Assembly: GCA_020310875.1 (NCBI GenBank) | Contig: CM035417.1 | Location: 92,885,212 to 92,949,211 of the forward strand | Source: Ceratopteris richardii | Taxonomy: Eukaryota; Streptophyta; Polypodiopsida; Polypodiales; Pteridaceae | Direction: 5' to 3' | Length of the DNA: 64,000 nt | Shown here: piece by piece, positions 1-11,639 of the stretch | Numbering within the stretch: position 1 is the stretch's first letter | Layout of the letters: every line of letters starts with the position of its first letter | The notes under the pieces: generated by a model | The model's input: the letters and a program-made list of their open reading frames with translations, nothing else | What the model was told of the DNA's origin: nothing | Database searches by the model: none | Program-made: the position numbers and the translations under genes

Positions 1-886
1 CTATCAATGCATGTGCATGAGCATCTCTGCCATCCCAACAAATTTGCTCTATAGTAGGTGCAACATGAGCAATAACATGAACAGGAATCTACAGAATATC
101 ACCATCTTTGATACCATCTGCATCAGCTTGAGTACGTGTATTTGCAGTACATGTATTCGCAGGTGTAATAAGATGTTTTTCAACACCTTGCACAATCCTT
201 TTGCAACCAAATACATGATGCATCATATAAGCCCACAACAGATAATTGGTACCATCCAACTTATTCTCAACAACCAACATATGGAATACATCACTGCTTT
301 CAGCCATAGCCACTGGCTAAAATAGCTTTATGCAAAAAAATGATTGTATCTGACAAAGTTGAACACAACTACCCAAATGAGTTTTGCTAGACCTGTAGCA
401 GAGTTTGAGATGCTTATACTGACGAACTGAAACTTGTATATATCTTTGGCACCTGAAATAGCCTGCACAAGCATTGTGATAGTACATTCGGAGGCCAAAA
501 CAAGCTCAGATCACAATTTCGACACGACAAAACGAAGCTGTTTTGATCTCCTAATCACCCTGAGTATGCACACCAAATTTCATGCGATTTTGAGACTGTG
601 ACTGGAGGAGTGTCGACGATGCCTTATATGAAGCGGCAACCTGCTCTGATACCAATTGTTGGAGTTAGACATCTGTGGAAGCACGTGAATAGCACAAGGA
701 AGAAGGAGAAGCATGGAGCACAACACACAATACTAAATGTATTACCACTAGAATGTATAAAGATTAATAACCCATTAGGGCTATAGGCATATCTACAAGT
801 CGGGGGAAAAAACCTCCTAAAGAGGAAAAAAAGTGCCTCGGCGGTCCTAGTGTGTTCACACACATCACTACCTAAATATATCAACA
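1..886 (-). mobile_element. copia-2, 5' part (Ty1/copia fossil, runs off the left edge)
   Basis: On the minus strand this reads 5' LTR (886 to 657), initiator-Met primer site, untranslated leader, then the start of gag (about 313 to 1) with residues resembling MAESSDVFHMLVVE and LDGTNYLLWAYMM. The same gag start occurs in copia-3 at 1693, so both belong to one family. The base next to the LTR (887) is inside another copia copy. The LTR is closer to the LTR split between 10842-10899 and 46530-46702 than to those of copia-3, so I infer that these two are the ends of one element. Broken. Confidence 0.85.
657..886 (-). repeat. 5' LTR of copia-2
   Basis: About 230 bp, starting TGTTGATATATTTAGG and ending CTAACTCCAACA on the minus strand, followed by the primer site TTGGTATCAGAGC. 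It shares diagnostic variants (GAACACACTAGGA, TAGTGGTAATAC) with the split 3' LTR at 10842-10899 plus 46530-46702, from which it differs at roughly 10% of positions by eye. Confidence 0.85.
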
Positions 887-1106
887 TCTATGAGCTTATA
901 CAACCCAAGAAATAAAATACTAGAAGCAATAATGATGTCTCCATTTCATAGATTACAAATTGTACATCTATCATCAATAAATTTCACAAGCAAGCGGATC
1001 TTGGCTAATGTTGAAACTGATAACAGATTTTTCTTGATCCTTGGCACAAATAAAGCATCCGACAATGTAAAAGAACTACCATCAATAGTAGTCGGAATGA
1101 TCATAT

Positions 1107-1337
1107 TGTTGATATATTTAGGTAGTGATGTGTGTGAACACTCTAGGACTGCCAGGGCACTTTTTTCCCTCTTTAGGAGGTTTTTTTCCCCCGGCTTGTA
1201 TATACGCCTATTGCCCTAATGGGCTACTTATCTTTGTACATTCTCTAGTAATACATTCAGTATTGTGTGTTTGTGCTCCAAGCTTCTTCTTCTTCCTTGT
1301 GCTGTTCGCGTGCTTCTGCAGACGTCTATCTCCAACA
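1107..1337 (+). repeat. 5' LTR of copia-3
   Basis: 231 bp, TGTTGATATATTTAGG to CTATCTCCAACA. Matches 5997-6227 except at about six positions. The short LTR with TG...CA ends is typical of compact copia families. Confidence 0.95.
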
Positions 1338-1338
1338 A

Positions 1339-1351
1339 TTGGTATCAGAGC
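1339..1351 (+). promoter_or_regulatory. Primer binding site of copia-3 (initiator-Met tRNA)
   Basis: TTGGTATCAGAGC begins two bases after the 5' LTR. It is complementary to the 3' end of plant initiator-Met tRNA, the usual primer of plant copia elements. Confidence 0.9.
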
Positions 1352-1692
1352 AGGTCGTCGCTTCTTCTAGGGTGCCGTCGACACTCCTCCATTTGCAGTC
1401 TCAGATTCGCACGAAATTTGGTGAGCATACTCAGGGTGTTTTCGAGATCAAAACAGCTTTGCTGTGTGGTGCCGAAATCGCGATCTGAGCTCGTTTCGGC
1501 CTCCGAACGCACTATCGCAGTGCTTGTGCAGGCTATTTCATCCTTTTGTGCCAAAGGTATATACCAGTTTTTGTTCGCCAGTTTAAGCGTCTCAAAGTCT
1601 GCTACATGTCTAGCAAAACTGGTCTGGGTTGTTCCGTTCAACTTTTTGAGATACAGTCAATTTTCTGCATCAAGGTATTTCAGTCACCGGCC

Positions 1693-4600
1693 ATGGCTGA
1701 AAGCAGTGATGTATTCCGTATGTTGGCTGTTGAGGATAAGTTGGATGGTACCAACTACCCATTATGGGCTTATATGATGCGACATGTACTGGTTGCAAAA
1801 GGATTGTGGAACATTGTGCAGGGTGTTGAAAGACGTCCTGTTACACCTGTAACGATAGGTACTGCAAATACAGGTGTTGGAGCTGATGAAGATGGTGTCG
1901 AAGATGATATTTCGCAGATTCCTGTTCGTGCTGTTGTTTCTATTGCACCTACTACAGAGCAGATTCGTTGGGATGGCAGAGATGCCCAGGCACATGCATT
2001 GATAGCTTTGTCTGTCAAACGTGCCATTATTCCTCACATTCGCTCTTGCAGAACAGCAAAGGATGCTTGGGATACACTTACCACTTTGTACCAGGCTAGG
2101 AATGAGGCTCGTGTTGCTTACCTCCGAAAACAGTTGGAGAGTGAGCACATGAATGAAGGTGATTCTATGGACAATTTTCTTACAAAGATCAAAGACCTGA
2201 AGGAACAATTGATTTTTGCTGATGAGGTTATACCAGATAGCTCACTTGTGCAGACCGTTCTGAATGGTCTTCCTGATTCATATCAGAGTTTTGCCTCTAC
2301 TCTTCGGTTGATGATGAAATGCAATCCGAATGCCTTGTTATTTGAGGAATTAGTCTCTGTTCTGTTGCAGGAAGATCAGTCCAGGCAGAACAGGTCCATT
2401 ATGCGTGTTGCAGATCAAGCTTTCCTGGCTAGTCAGAAGGGCAAAGGAAAATGGAGCTCTTCTACTAGTAAGCAGAAATCTGCAAATGCTGCACAATCGA
2501 AGAACCAGGATAAAGATGAGAAGAAATCAGAAAAGCAGAAATTGTTCTGCAAGTACTGTAAAAGAAATGATCATATTATAAAGAACTGTCCAAAACTGGC
2601 TGCTAAAGAGGCAAAGAAGAAAGAGGCTGGAATGGTTGTTGCAGAGGCCTCTACACCAAAAACAGAGTCTGCAAATCTTGTGCAGGAAGAAGAATGGGCG
2701 TTTACTACTGTCTGCAGTTTTGACCCATCTTCTCATGATCAGTGCATGTCTGCAGTAGACTCAGATGTTTGGTACTTTGACAGTGGGGCGACCAAACATA
2801 TTACCTCGCAGCGCAGTTTCTTCTCTTCACTCGAGCCTGCCCCTACAGGGAATACTGTCACATGCGCCAATAACTCCTCTTATCTTGTTATGGGAGTTGG
2901 TAAGATCATTCTGACTACTGCTGATGGTAGTTCTTTCACTTTGTCAGATGCTTTATTTGTGCCAGGGATAAAAAAGAACCTGTTATCAGTTTCTGCATTA
3001 GCCAAGATTGGCTTGGTTGTGAAATTCGTTGATGACAGGTGTACAGTCCATGATCTCTCAAACGGCAATGTGATTATTGCTTCTGGCATTTTATGTCGTG
3101 GGCTGTATAAGCTCATAGACTATGAAAGATCTGTGAATGATTCGGCATGTGTAGTTCATGATTCTCAGGCTATGTCAGATGCAAAGCTTTGGCATGCACG
3201 CTTTGGTCATCTGAATTTTGCTAGTTTGTTACGCCTGCAGAAATCTGAAATGGTGTCCTCTTTGCCCAAACTTGAGGCACCTGGAAAACATGTTTGTGAA
3301 GGTTGTATTTTGGGCAAAATGCAGCGTTCTTCCTTCCCAAAAGATGGTTCAGTTCGGGCTACGCAGAAATTGCAGCTTGTACATAGTGATGTCTGTGGTC
3401 CTATGCAGACACCCTCTTTTGGAAATTACCTTTACTTCGTGACTTTCATTGATGATTTTTCCAGGCATGCATGGGTATATCCACTCAAAGCAAAGTCTTT
3501 CAGCATGACTTTCAGCATGTAAAATGGGCACCCTGCGTTCTGATCGAGGGGGGGATATATGTCTTCAGATTTTAATGCATTTCTGGCTGAACGTGGGATA
3601 AAAAACCAATGTACAGTGCCGTATACACCTCAACAGAATGGAGTTGCTGAACGAAAGAACAGGTCACTCATGGAAATGGCGAGGTGCATGGTCAAAAGTC
3701 AGGCTTTACCACATAGTTTCTGGCATGAGGCTGTCATGTGTGCAGCATATGTATTGAACAGGTGTCCCACTAAAGCATTGCAGTCTATCACTCCATATGA
3801 GGCTTGGCATGAACGCAAGCCATCTGTTGCTCATCTGCATGTTTTTGGTTGTTTGGCATATGCATTAGTGCCTGAACAACATCGCAAAAAATTGGATGAT
3901 AAGGCAGTAAAATGTATTTTTGTTGGGTATAGCTCTGAAAGTAAAGGCTATCGTCTGTATCATCCATAGACTAAATGCATTCTGGTTAGCCGTGATGTTG
4001 TCTTTGTGGAAGATGCTATTCAGCCATTGCTTTCATGTACTAAGGAGACATCTGCTAGCTCCAAAGACATGTATGATACTTTGATGCCTCTTTTTACAGG
4101 TGGACAGGCTAGTGCTGGTCCTAATGAGGCAACTTCTCAGCCTTTGCAGGTTTCATATGATGATGCAGATCATTCCATTTCTGATGCAGATTTACATGAT
4201 GCACTTGTTGATGAGAGAGCTGATATTGAGCAGGCAAAAACTATGCCAAAATGGCTGGTGCAGACTTTACGTGACAGCAAATTAGATGCACCTCTATCAT
4301 ACCATACTTGTTCAGGCTCTCATAGTGCCTCCTTTGCATCAGATTGCTATGCTATGGCTGCATCTAGTCTCTGTGATGAGAATGAGCTTGTTTCTTTTGA
4401 TGAAGCATAAAATTCAGAAAATTGGATGGCTGCTATGCAATCTGAATATGATGCTATAATGAAGAATGGTACATGGTCTTTATGTGACTTGCCTCCTGGC
4501 AAGAAGGCCATTGGCACTAAGTGGGTATACAAGCTGAAGCGTAAACCTGATGGTACAGTTGACAGGTATAAGGCTAGGCTTGTTGCAAAGGGTTATGCAC

Positions 4601-5922
4601 AGGAAAGAGGCATTGATTTTGATGAGACCTTTGCACCTACATGCCATATGACTACTGTTCGGAGCATTTGTGCACTTGCAGCCCATCATGGTTGGAATGT
4701 ACATCAGTTGGACATTAAAACAGCATTTCTGAATGGTGACTTGCATGAAGAAGTGTATGTTTTTCAGCCCCGTGGCTTTGTGCAGAAAGGGCATGAAAAC
4801 CAGGTTTGCAGGTTAAAGAAGGCATTATATGGTTTAAAGCAAGCACCACGTGCTTGGTATGAGAAGATACATGCCTATCTGATTGCACATGGTTTTGAGA
4901 ACAGTCCAACTGAAAGCACCTTATATGTTAAACGTGCTAATGATGTGCTTCTGATCATTGTTGTCTATGTTGATGACATGCTGCTCACTGGTCCTATTGA
5001 GACACATATTGCTGATTTTAAGGCTGATTTGCATGCCTCATTTGAGATGTCTGATTTGGGGCATTTGCATCACTATTTGGGCATTCAGTTTATGCACGTT
5101 GATGGTGGAATGGCTTTGTGTCAAACGAAATATATTGACACATTATTGTAGCGTTTTGGCCTTGAAGACTGTAAGCCTATTGTCACTCCTATGGAGACAG
5201 GTTTACGATTGAGTCTTCATGATGCTGGAGATGCATTTGATGTTTTTCTCTATCAGCAAGCTGTTGGATGCTTGATTTACTTATGCATTACTCGGCCAGA
5301 TATTCAGTTTGCTGTCTCACAGATGAGCAGGTTTATGCATTGCCCAGGAGTCACGCATTGGAAAGAGGTTAAGCACATCTTTCGCTACTTGAGTGGTACT
5401 CGGCTACTTGGGTTGTTTTATCCCAAGGGGGGATCACTACCGCCAGATTTGCATGCTTTTTCTGACAGTGATTGGGCTGGTTGCTATGACACTCGTGTGT
5501 CCACCAGTGGTTTTTGCTTCATGCTTGGTAGCTCATGTATATCTTGGTTGAGCAAGAAGAAGCCTACTGTGGCCACTTCCAGTTGTGAGGCTGAGTATAT
5601 GGCAGCTTTCACAGCGACTGTTGAGTGTGTGTGGCTCAGACGCCTTATGGCTGATTTGGGTGTTGGCCAGTCTTCTGCCACCAGCATCTTCACTGACAGT
5701 CAGAGCGCATTGGCAGTTGCGAGGAACCCTGTGTTCCATGCTCGCACTAAGCACATTGAGGTGCATTATCACTATGTCAGGGAGAGGTTCTCTGCTGGGG
5801 AGATCAGCTTGGCATATGTGCCCACGCAGGAGAACATTGCAGACTTTTTCACGAAGGCTCTGCCTAGGGAGAAGTTTGAAGCTTTCCGCAAAGCTTTGGG
5901 CTTACTTCCTTTTGTGGAGTGA
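1693..5922 (+). pseudogene. gag-pol region of copia-3 (broken)
   Basis: Copia domain order is visible: gag starting at the ATG at 1693; a CX2CX4HX4C zinc knuckle (CKYCKRNDHIIKNC, about 2550-2590); a retropepsin with FDSGATKH (about 2776); an integrase with the GH-FGH motif region and the CEGC pair (about 3190-3310) and the DDE core region; a reverse transcriptase with the KWVYKLK and YVDDML motifs (about 4500-4985); and an RNase H with the SDSDWAG and SCEAEYMA motifs near the end (about 5460-5600). This order (integrase before reverse transcriptase) defines Ty1/copia. Not a host gene. The frame has about four breaks, so it is a fossil, though a fairly young one. Confidence 0.93.
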
Positions 5923-5996
5923 TTTCCACATAGCTTGGCACTTCCTTATACATGAGTGCCAGCTCCTTGTTCACCGCATCACTCCTAGGGGGGATT

Positions 5997-6227
5997 TGTT
6001 GATATATTTAGGTAGTGATGTGTGTGAACACTCTAGGACTGTCGGGCCACTTTTTTCCCTCTTTAGGAGGTTTTTTTCCCCCGGCTTGTATATACGCCTA
6101 TTGCCCTAATGGGCTACTTATCTTTGTACATTCTCTAGTAATACATTCAGTATTGTGTGTTTGTGCTCCAAGCTTTTTCTTCTTCCTTGTGCTGTTCACG
6201 TGCTTTTGCAGACGTCTATCTCCAACA
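5997..6227 (+). repeat. 3' LTR of copia-3
   Basis: 231 bp, ends TCCAACA at 6227 and is followed at once by the second CATAT target copy. Preceded by the purine tract at 5987-5996. Confidence 0.95.
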
Positions 6228-7231
6228 CATATAACTCCCATGATAGGATAAGAGGAGTTGCTGGTGCATGTGATAGTATTCCCTATAGGGGTAGGCTCAA
6301 GTGAAGTGAAGAAATTGCGCTGCGAGGTAATATGTTTTGTTGCCCCACTATCAAAGTACCGAACATTTGAGTATACTGCAGACATACACTATTCATGAGA
6401 AGATGGGTCATAACTACAAACAATAGTAAATGCCTTGACCCATAACTACAAACAATAGTAAATGCCTATTCTTCATTCTTCACAAGATTTGTAGACTCTG
6501 ATTTGGGTGTAGAGGCCTCTACAACAACCATTCTAGCCTATTTTTTCTTTGCCTCTTTTGTAGCTAGTTTCGGACAACTCTTTATGATATGATCATTTCC
6601 TTTACAATATCTGAAAAACAATTTTGGCTTTTCTGTTTTCTTCTCATCTTTATCATCCTTCTTTGATTGTGCAGAATTAGCAGATTTTTGCTTACTAGTA
6701 TATGAGCTCCATTTACCTTTGTCCTTCTGACTAGCAAAGAAAACTTGTTCTAATGGACCTGTTCTACCTAGGCCGATCTTCTTGCAACAGAACAAAGACT
6801 AGCTCCTCAAATGTTAAGACGTTTGGATTGACTTTCATTATCAATCGAAGAGTGAAAGCGAAACTCTGATATGAATGTGGAAGACCATTCAAAGCAATAT
6901 GTACAAGTGAACTGTCTGGCAAGACTTCATCAACAAAAATCAATTGCTCCTTCAAATCTTTGATCTTTGTCAAAAAATTATCCATGGAATCTCCTTCATT
7001 CATGTGCTCACTCTCCAACTGTTTTTGAAGGTAAACAAAATGAACCTCATTCCTTGCTTGGTGTAAAGTGTTAAGTGTATCCCAAGCATCCTTTGTTGTT
7101 TTGGAGGAGCAAATGTGAGGAATAATGGCACATTTGACATACAAGGCTATCAATGCATGTGTTCCTTAACATTTGAAGATTTAGTTTCTGTTCTATTGTA
7201 GGAAGATTAGTCTAGGCAAAATAGCTCCATT

Positions 7232-10200
7232 ATGCATGTTGCAAATCAAGCTTTCTTGGCTAGTCAGAAGGGCAAAGGAAAATTGAGCTCTTCTACTAGT
7301 AAGCAGAAATCTGCTAATTTTGCACAATTGAAGAAGGAAAACAAAGATGAGAAGAAATTAGAAAAGCAGAAATTGTTTTGCAAATACTGTAAAGCAAATG
7401 ATCATGTCATTAAGAGTTGTCCAAAACTAGCCTCTAAAGAGGCAAAGAAGAAAGAGGTCAAAACGGTTGCTACAGAGGCCTCTACACCGAAAACAGGGTC
7501 TGCTAATCTTGTGTAGGAATGTTTGCAGTTTTGACCCATCTTCTCATGAGCAGTGCAGGTCTGTAGTAGACTCAAATGTTTGGTACTTTGATAGTGGGGC
7601 GAACAAATATATTACCTCACAGAGAAGTTTCTTCTCTTCACTCAAGCCTTCCCCTATAGGGAATACTGTCACATGTGCCAACAACTCCTCTTATCCTGTC
7701 ATGGGAGTTGGTAAGATCATTCTAGCTACTGCTGATGGTATTTATTTCACTTTTTCATATGCTTTATTTGTGCCAGGGATCAAGAAGAATCTGTTATAAG
7801 TTTCGGCTTTAGCCAAGATTGGGCTTGGTTGTGAAATTTGTTGATGATAGGTGTACAGTTCATGGTCTATCAAATGGTGACATGATTATTGCTTCTGGCA
7901 TTTTATGTTGTGGGTTGTACAAGCTTATAGACTATGAAAAATTTGTGAATGATTTAGCATGTGCAGTACATGATTTTTAGGCTATGTCAGATGCAAAGCT
8001 TTGGCATGCATGCTTTGGTCATCTAAATTTTGCTAGTTTGCTACGCCTACATAAATCTGAAATCGTGTCCTCTTTGCTTAAACTTGAGGCACCCGATAAA
8101 CATGTCTATGAAGACTGCATTTGGGCAAAATGCAACGTCCCTCCTTTCCAAAAGATGGTTCAATTTGAGCTACTCAGAAATTGTAGCTTGTTCATAGTGA
8201 TGTCTGTGGTCTTATGTAGACACCATCTTTTGGAAACTATCTTTACTTCGTGACTTTCATCGATGATTTTTCTAGGCATACATGGGTATATCCATTGAAG
8301 GCAAAGTTTGAAGTGTTTATGTGCTCCAAATAGCTTTTGATTTTGGTTGAAAATTTTTCAGCATGTAAAATGGGCACCCTCCATTTTGATTGAGGGGAGG
8401 AATATATGTCTTCTGACTTTAATGCATTTCTGGTTGAACATGGGATAAAACATCAGTGTACAGTGTCGTATACACCTCAACAGAATGGAGTTGCTGAACG
8501 AAAGAACATGTCACACATGGAGATGGCAAAGTGTATGGTCAAGAGTCAGGCTTTACCACATAGTTTCTGGCTTGAGGTTGTTATGTGTGCAACATATGTA
8601 CTTAACAAGTGTCCCACTAAAGCATTGGAGTTTGTCACTCCATATGAGGCTTGGCATGTTCGCAAGTCATCTGTTGCTCATCTGCGTGTCTTTGGTTGTT
8701 TAGCATATGCATTAGTGCATGAACAACATCACAGAAAATTGAATGATAAAGCAATACAATGTATTTTTGCTAGATACAGTTCTGAAAGTAAAGGTTATAA
8801 CCTATATCATCCACATATTAAATGCATTTTGGTTAGCCGTGATGTTGTTTTTGTGGAAGATGCTATTCATCCGTTACTTTCATGTACTAAGGAGACATAT
8901 GTTAGCTCCAAAGACATGTATGATACTTTGCTGCCTCTTTTTACAGGTGGGAAATCTAGTGCTGGTCTTAATGAGGCAACTTCTTAGCCTTTGCAGGTTT
9001 CATGTGATGATGCACATCATTCCATTTCTTATGCAGATTTACACGATGCACTTGTTGAGGAGAGAGCTGATATTGAGCAGGCAAAAACTATGCCAAAATG
9101 GTTGGTGCAGACTTTGCATGATAGCAAATTCGATGCACCTCTATCATACCATACTTGTTCAGGCTCCCATAGTGCCTCTTTTGCATCAGATTGCTATGCT
9201 ATGGCTGCCTCTAGTCTCTATGATGAGCATGAGCTTGTTTCATTTGATGAAGCACAAACTTCCGAAAATTGGATGGCTGCTATGCAATTTGAATATGATG
9301 CTATAATGAAGAATGCTACCTGGTCTTTATGTGACTTGCCTCTTGGCAAGAAGACCATTGGCACTAAGTGGTTATACAAGCTGAAGCATAAGCCTGATGG
9401 AACAGTTGATAGGTATAAGGCTAGGCTTATTGCAAAGGGTTATGTGTAGGAAAGAGGCATTGATTTTGATGAGACCTTTGCACCTACATGTTGAATGACT
9501 ACTGTTCTTAGCATTTGTGCACTTGCAGCTCATCATGGTTGGAATGTACATCAGTTGGACATTAAAACAACATTTCTGAATGGTGACTTGCATGAAGAAG
9601 TGTATGTTTTTCAGCCCCGTGGCTTTGTGCAGAAAGGCCATGAAAACCAGGTGTGCAGGTTAAAGAAGGCATATATGGTTTAAAGCAAGCATCACATGCT
9701 TGTTATAAAAAGATAAATGCCTATCTGATTGCACATGGTTTTGAGGACAATCCAACTGTGAGCACCTTATCTGTTAAGCGTGCTAATGATGTGCTTCTGA
9801 TCATTGTTGTGTATGTTGATGACATGCTGCTCACTGATCCTCATGACAAGCATATTGCTGATTTTAAGGATGATTTGCATGCCTCATTTGAGATGTTTGA
9901 TTTGGGGCATTGGCATTATTATTTGGGCATTCAGTTTATGAAAGTTGATGGTGGAATGGCTTGGTATCAAATGAAATATATTGACACATTATTGCAGCAT
10001 TTTGGCCTTGAAGGTTGTAAGCCTATTGCCACTCCTATGGAGACATGTTTACGATTGCGTCTTCATGAGGCTGGAGATGCATTTGATGTTGTTCTCTATC
10101 AGCAGGCTGTTGGATGCTTGATTTACTTATGCATTACTCGGCCAGATATTTTGTTTGTTGTCTCAGAGATGAGCAGGTTTATGCATTGCCGAGGTGTCAA

Positions 10201-10745
10201 GCATTGGCAGGCGGTTAAGTGCATCTTTCGCTACTTGAGTGGTACCCGACTACTTGGATTGTTTTATCCCAAGGGGGAATCACTACCGCCAGATTTGCAT
10301 GCTTTTTCTGACAGTGATTGGGCTTGTTGCTATGACACTTGTGTATCCACTAGTGGCTTTTGCTTCATGCTTGGTAGCTCATGTATATCTTGGTTGAGCA
10401 AGAGGCAGCCTACTGTGGCCACTTCCAATTGTGAAGGTGAGTAAAGGGAAGCTTTCATAGTGATTGTTGAGTGTGTGTGGCTCATATGCCTTATGGCTGA
10501 TTTGGGTGTTGGTCAGTCTTTTGCCACCACCACCTTCACTGACAGTCAAAGTGCATTGGCAGTTGCGAGGAACCATGTGTTCCATGCTCGCACTAAGCAC
10601 ATTTAGGTGCATTATCATTATGTCAGGGAGAGATTCTCTACTGGAGAGAACAGCTTGGCATATGTGCCCATGCAGGAGAACATTGTAGACCTTTTCACGA
10701 AGGCTCTGCCTAGGGAGAAGTTTGAAGCTTTCCGCAAAGTTTTGG
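7232..10745 (+). pseudogene. gag-pol remains of copia-2
   Basis: Recognisable parts in order: the zinc knuckle region CKYCKANDHVIKSC (about 7380-7420), the protease region FDSGA, the integrase H-C module (about 7985-8120), the integrase core, the reverse transcriptase with YVDDMLL (about 9810), and the RNase H with DSDWA (about 10315). Close to copia-3 throughout. Badly decayed, with roughly ten breaks. Confidence 0.85.
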
Positions 10746-10841
10746 GCTTACTTCCTTTTGTGGATTGATTCCACATAGCTTAACACTTCCTTATACATGA
10801 GTGACAGCTCCTTGTTCACCGCATCACTCCCAGGGGGGATT

Positions 10842-10899
10842 TGTTGATATAATTAGGTAGTGATGTGTGTGAACACACTAGGATTGCCGAGGCACTTTT
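10842..10899 (+). repeat. 3' LTR of copia-2, first part
   Basis: Begins TGTTGATATAATTAGG right after the purine tract CAGGGGGGATT and stops at CACTTTT, where gypsy-1 begins. The remainder is at 46525-46702. Confidence 0.9.
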
Positions 10900-11568
10900 T
10901 ATCAAGGGAGCACTAGATTGTGCTCTCTGACTACAATAGACAAGATTTCCGAAATATACTTCTGATTACAAGAAAAACCACATAGGGAAAATAGCACAGG
11001 AATATGTAGCTGATACAAGAAGTCCCACAACCCGGGACCGTAGGTGTGGATAACTAAGCTAGAGATGATACAGGAGATCCCACAACCCGGGATCATAAGT
11101 ATGGAACAAGATCTCTGGATTACAAGAACTCGACAAGATCTCGTACTACGAGATTACAAGAGGACAAGACTAGATGTCCAGGATACAAGACTAGACAGGA
11201 CTGGAACAAGGAACAAGACAAAAACAGGAACTGGAACTTGGAGAGTTCTTACTTGGTGGTCACGACTCCTTGAGCTCCCAAGACTGGTATTGGCAAGACT
11301 GATTATGAATGTGTCCAACCCCTCCTTATATAGGTTTTCAAGGGCAGTTCATGAAAGGCGGTTGCGAATTGATGATGTCATCGATGATTTCATCAATTCG
11401 AAACATGAGCCCTGGATATCCGAATCAGGCAAGTAGACAGTCGATCTTAGGGTTTTGGCACGTTTTGGACGCAATGAAAACATTGGTTTCTCCTAATTCT
11501 GAACCAATCATGAGATACATGGTTCACATGGAATCTAAGGTTCAGGATGGTTTCCTTTGTCCATGACA
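10900..11568 (-). repeat. 3' LTR of gypsy-1
   Basis: 669 bp. It matches 45811-46524 along its whole length, including the tandem-like ACAACCCGGGA... segments (about 11028-11094), with three length differences. It abuts the purine tract of the element at 11569. Confidence 0.92.
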
Positions 11569-11639
11569 TCACCTCCCCCTCAAGCGACGACTTCCACGAG
11601 GAGCGGTCATGTTATCTGGTCTCGACTTCATTGGATTTC

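Larger units (their letters stand above)
1107..6227 (+). mobile_element. copia-3, full-length Ty1/copia element, broken
   Basis: A 5,121-bp element with two 231-bp LTRs, an initiator-Met primer site, gag-pol, a purine tract just before the 3' LTR (AGGGGGGATT, 5987-5996), and a 5-bp target duplication CATAT (1102-1106 and 6228-6232). The LTRs differ at about 6 of 231 positions (2.6%), roughly 1 million years under a grass-like rate of 1.3e-8 per site per year; the rate is an assumption. It lies in the opposite orientation inside a copy of its own family. The coding region carries about four breaks. Confidence 0.95.
887..7161 (-). mobile_element. copia-1, left piece (old Ty1/copia fossil hosting copia-3)
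   Basis: Two blocks, 887-1106 and 6228-7161, read on the minus strand as the gag middle and zinc knuckle, the protease and the start of integrase of the same copia family as copia-3. They are separated only by the plus-strand insertion copia-3, which is flanked by CATAT on both sides. At 887 the piece meets the 5' LTR of copia-2; at 7161 it meets plus-strand gag sequence of copia-2 head to head. Broken in many places; the oldest layer in the block. Confidence 0.8.

Noticed and set aside
1-15. The first 15 bases of the window recur exactly at 7147-7161, the head-to-head junction
   Set aside because: Both are the same copia gag segment, so identity is expected; that the window begins there may be chance or a contig edge, and cannot be decided here.
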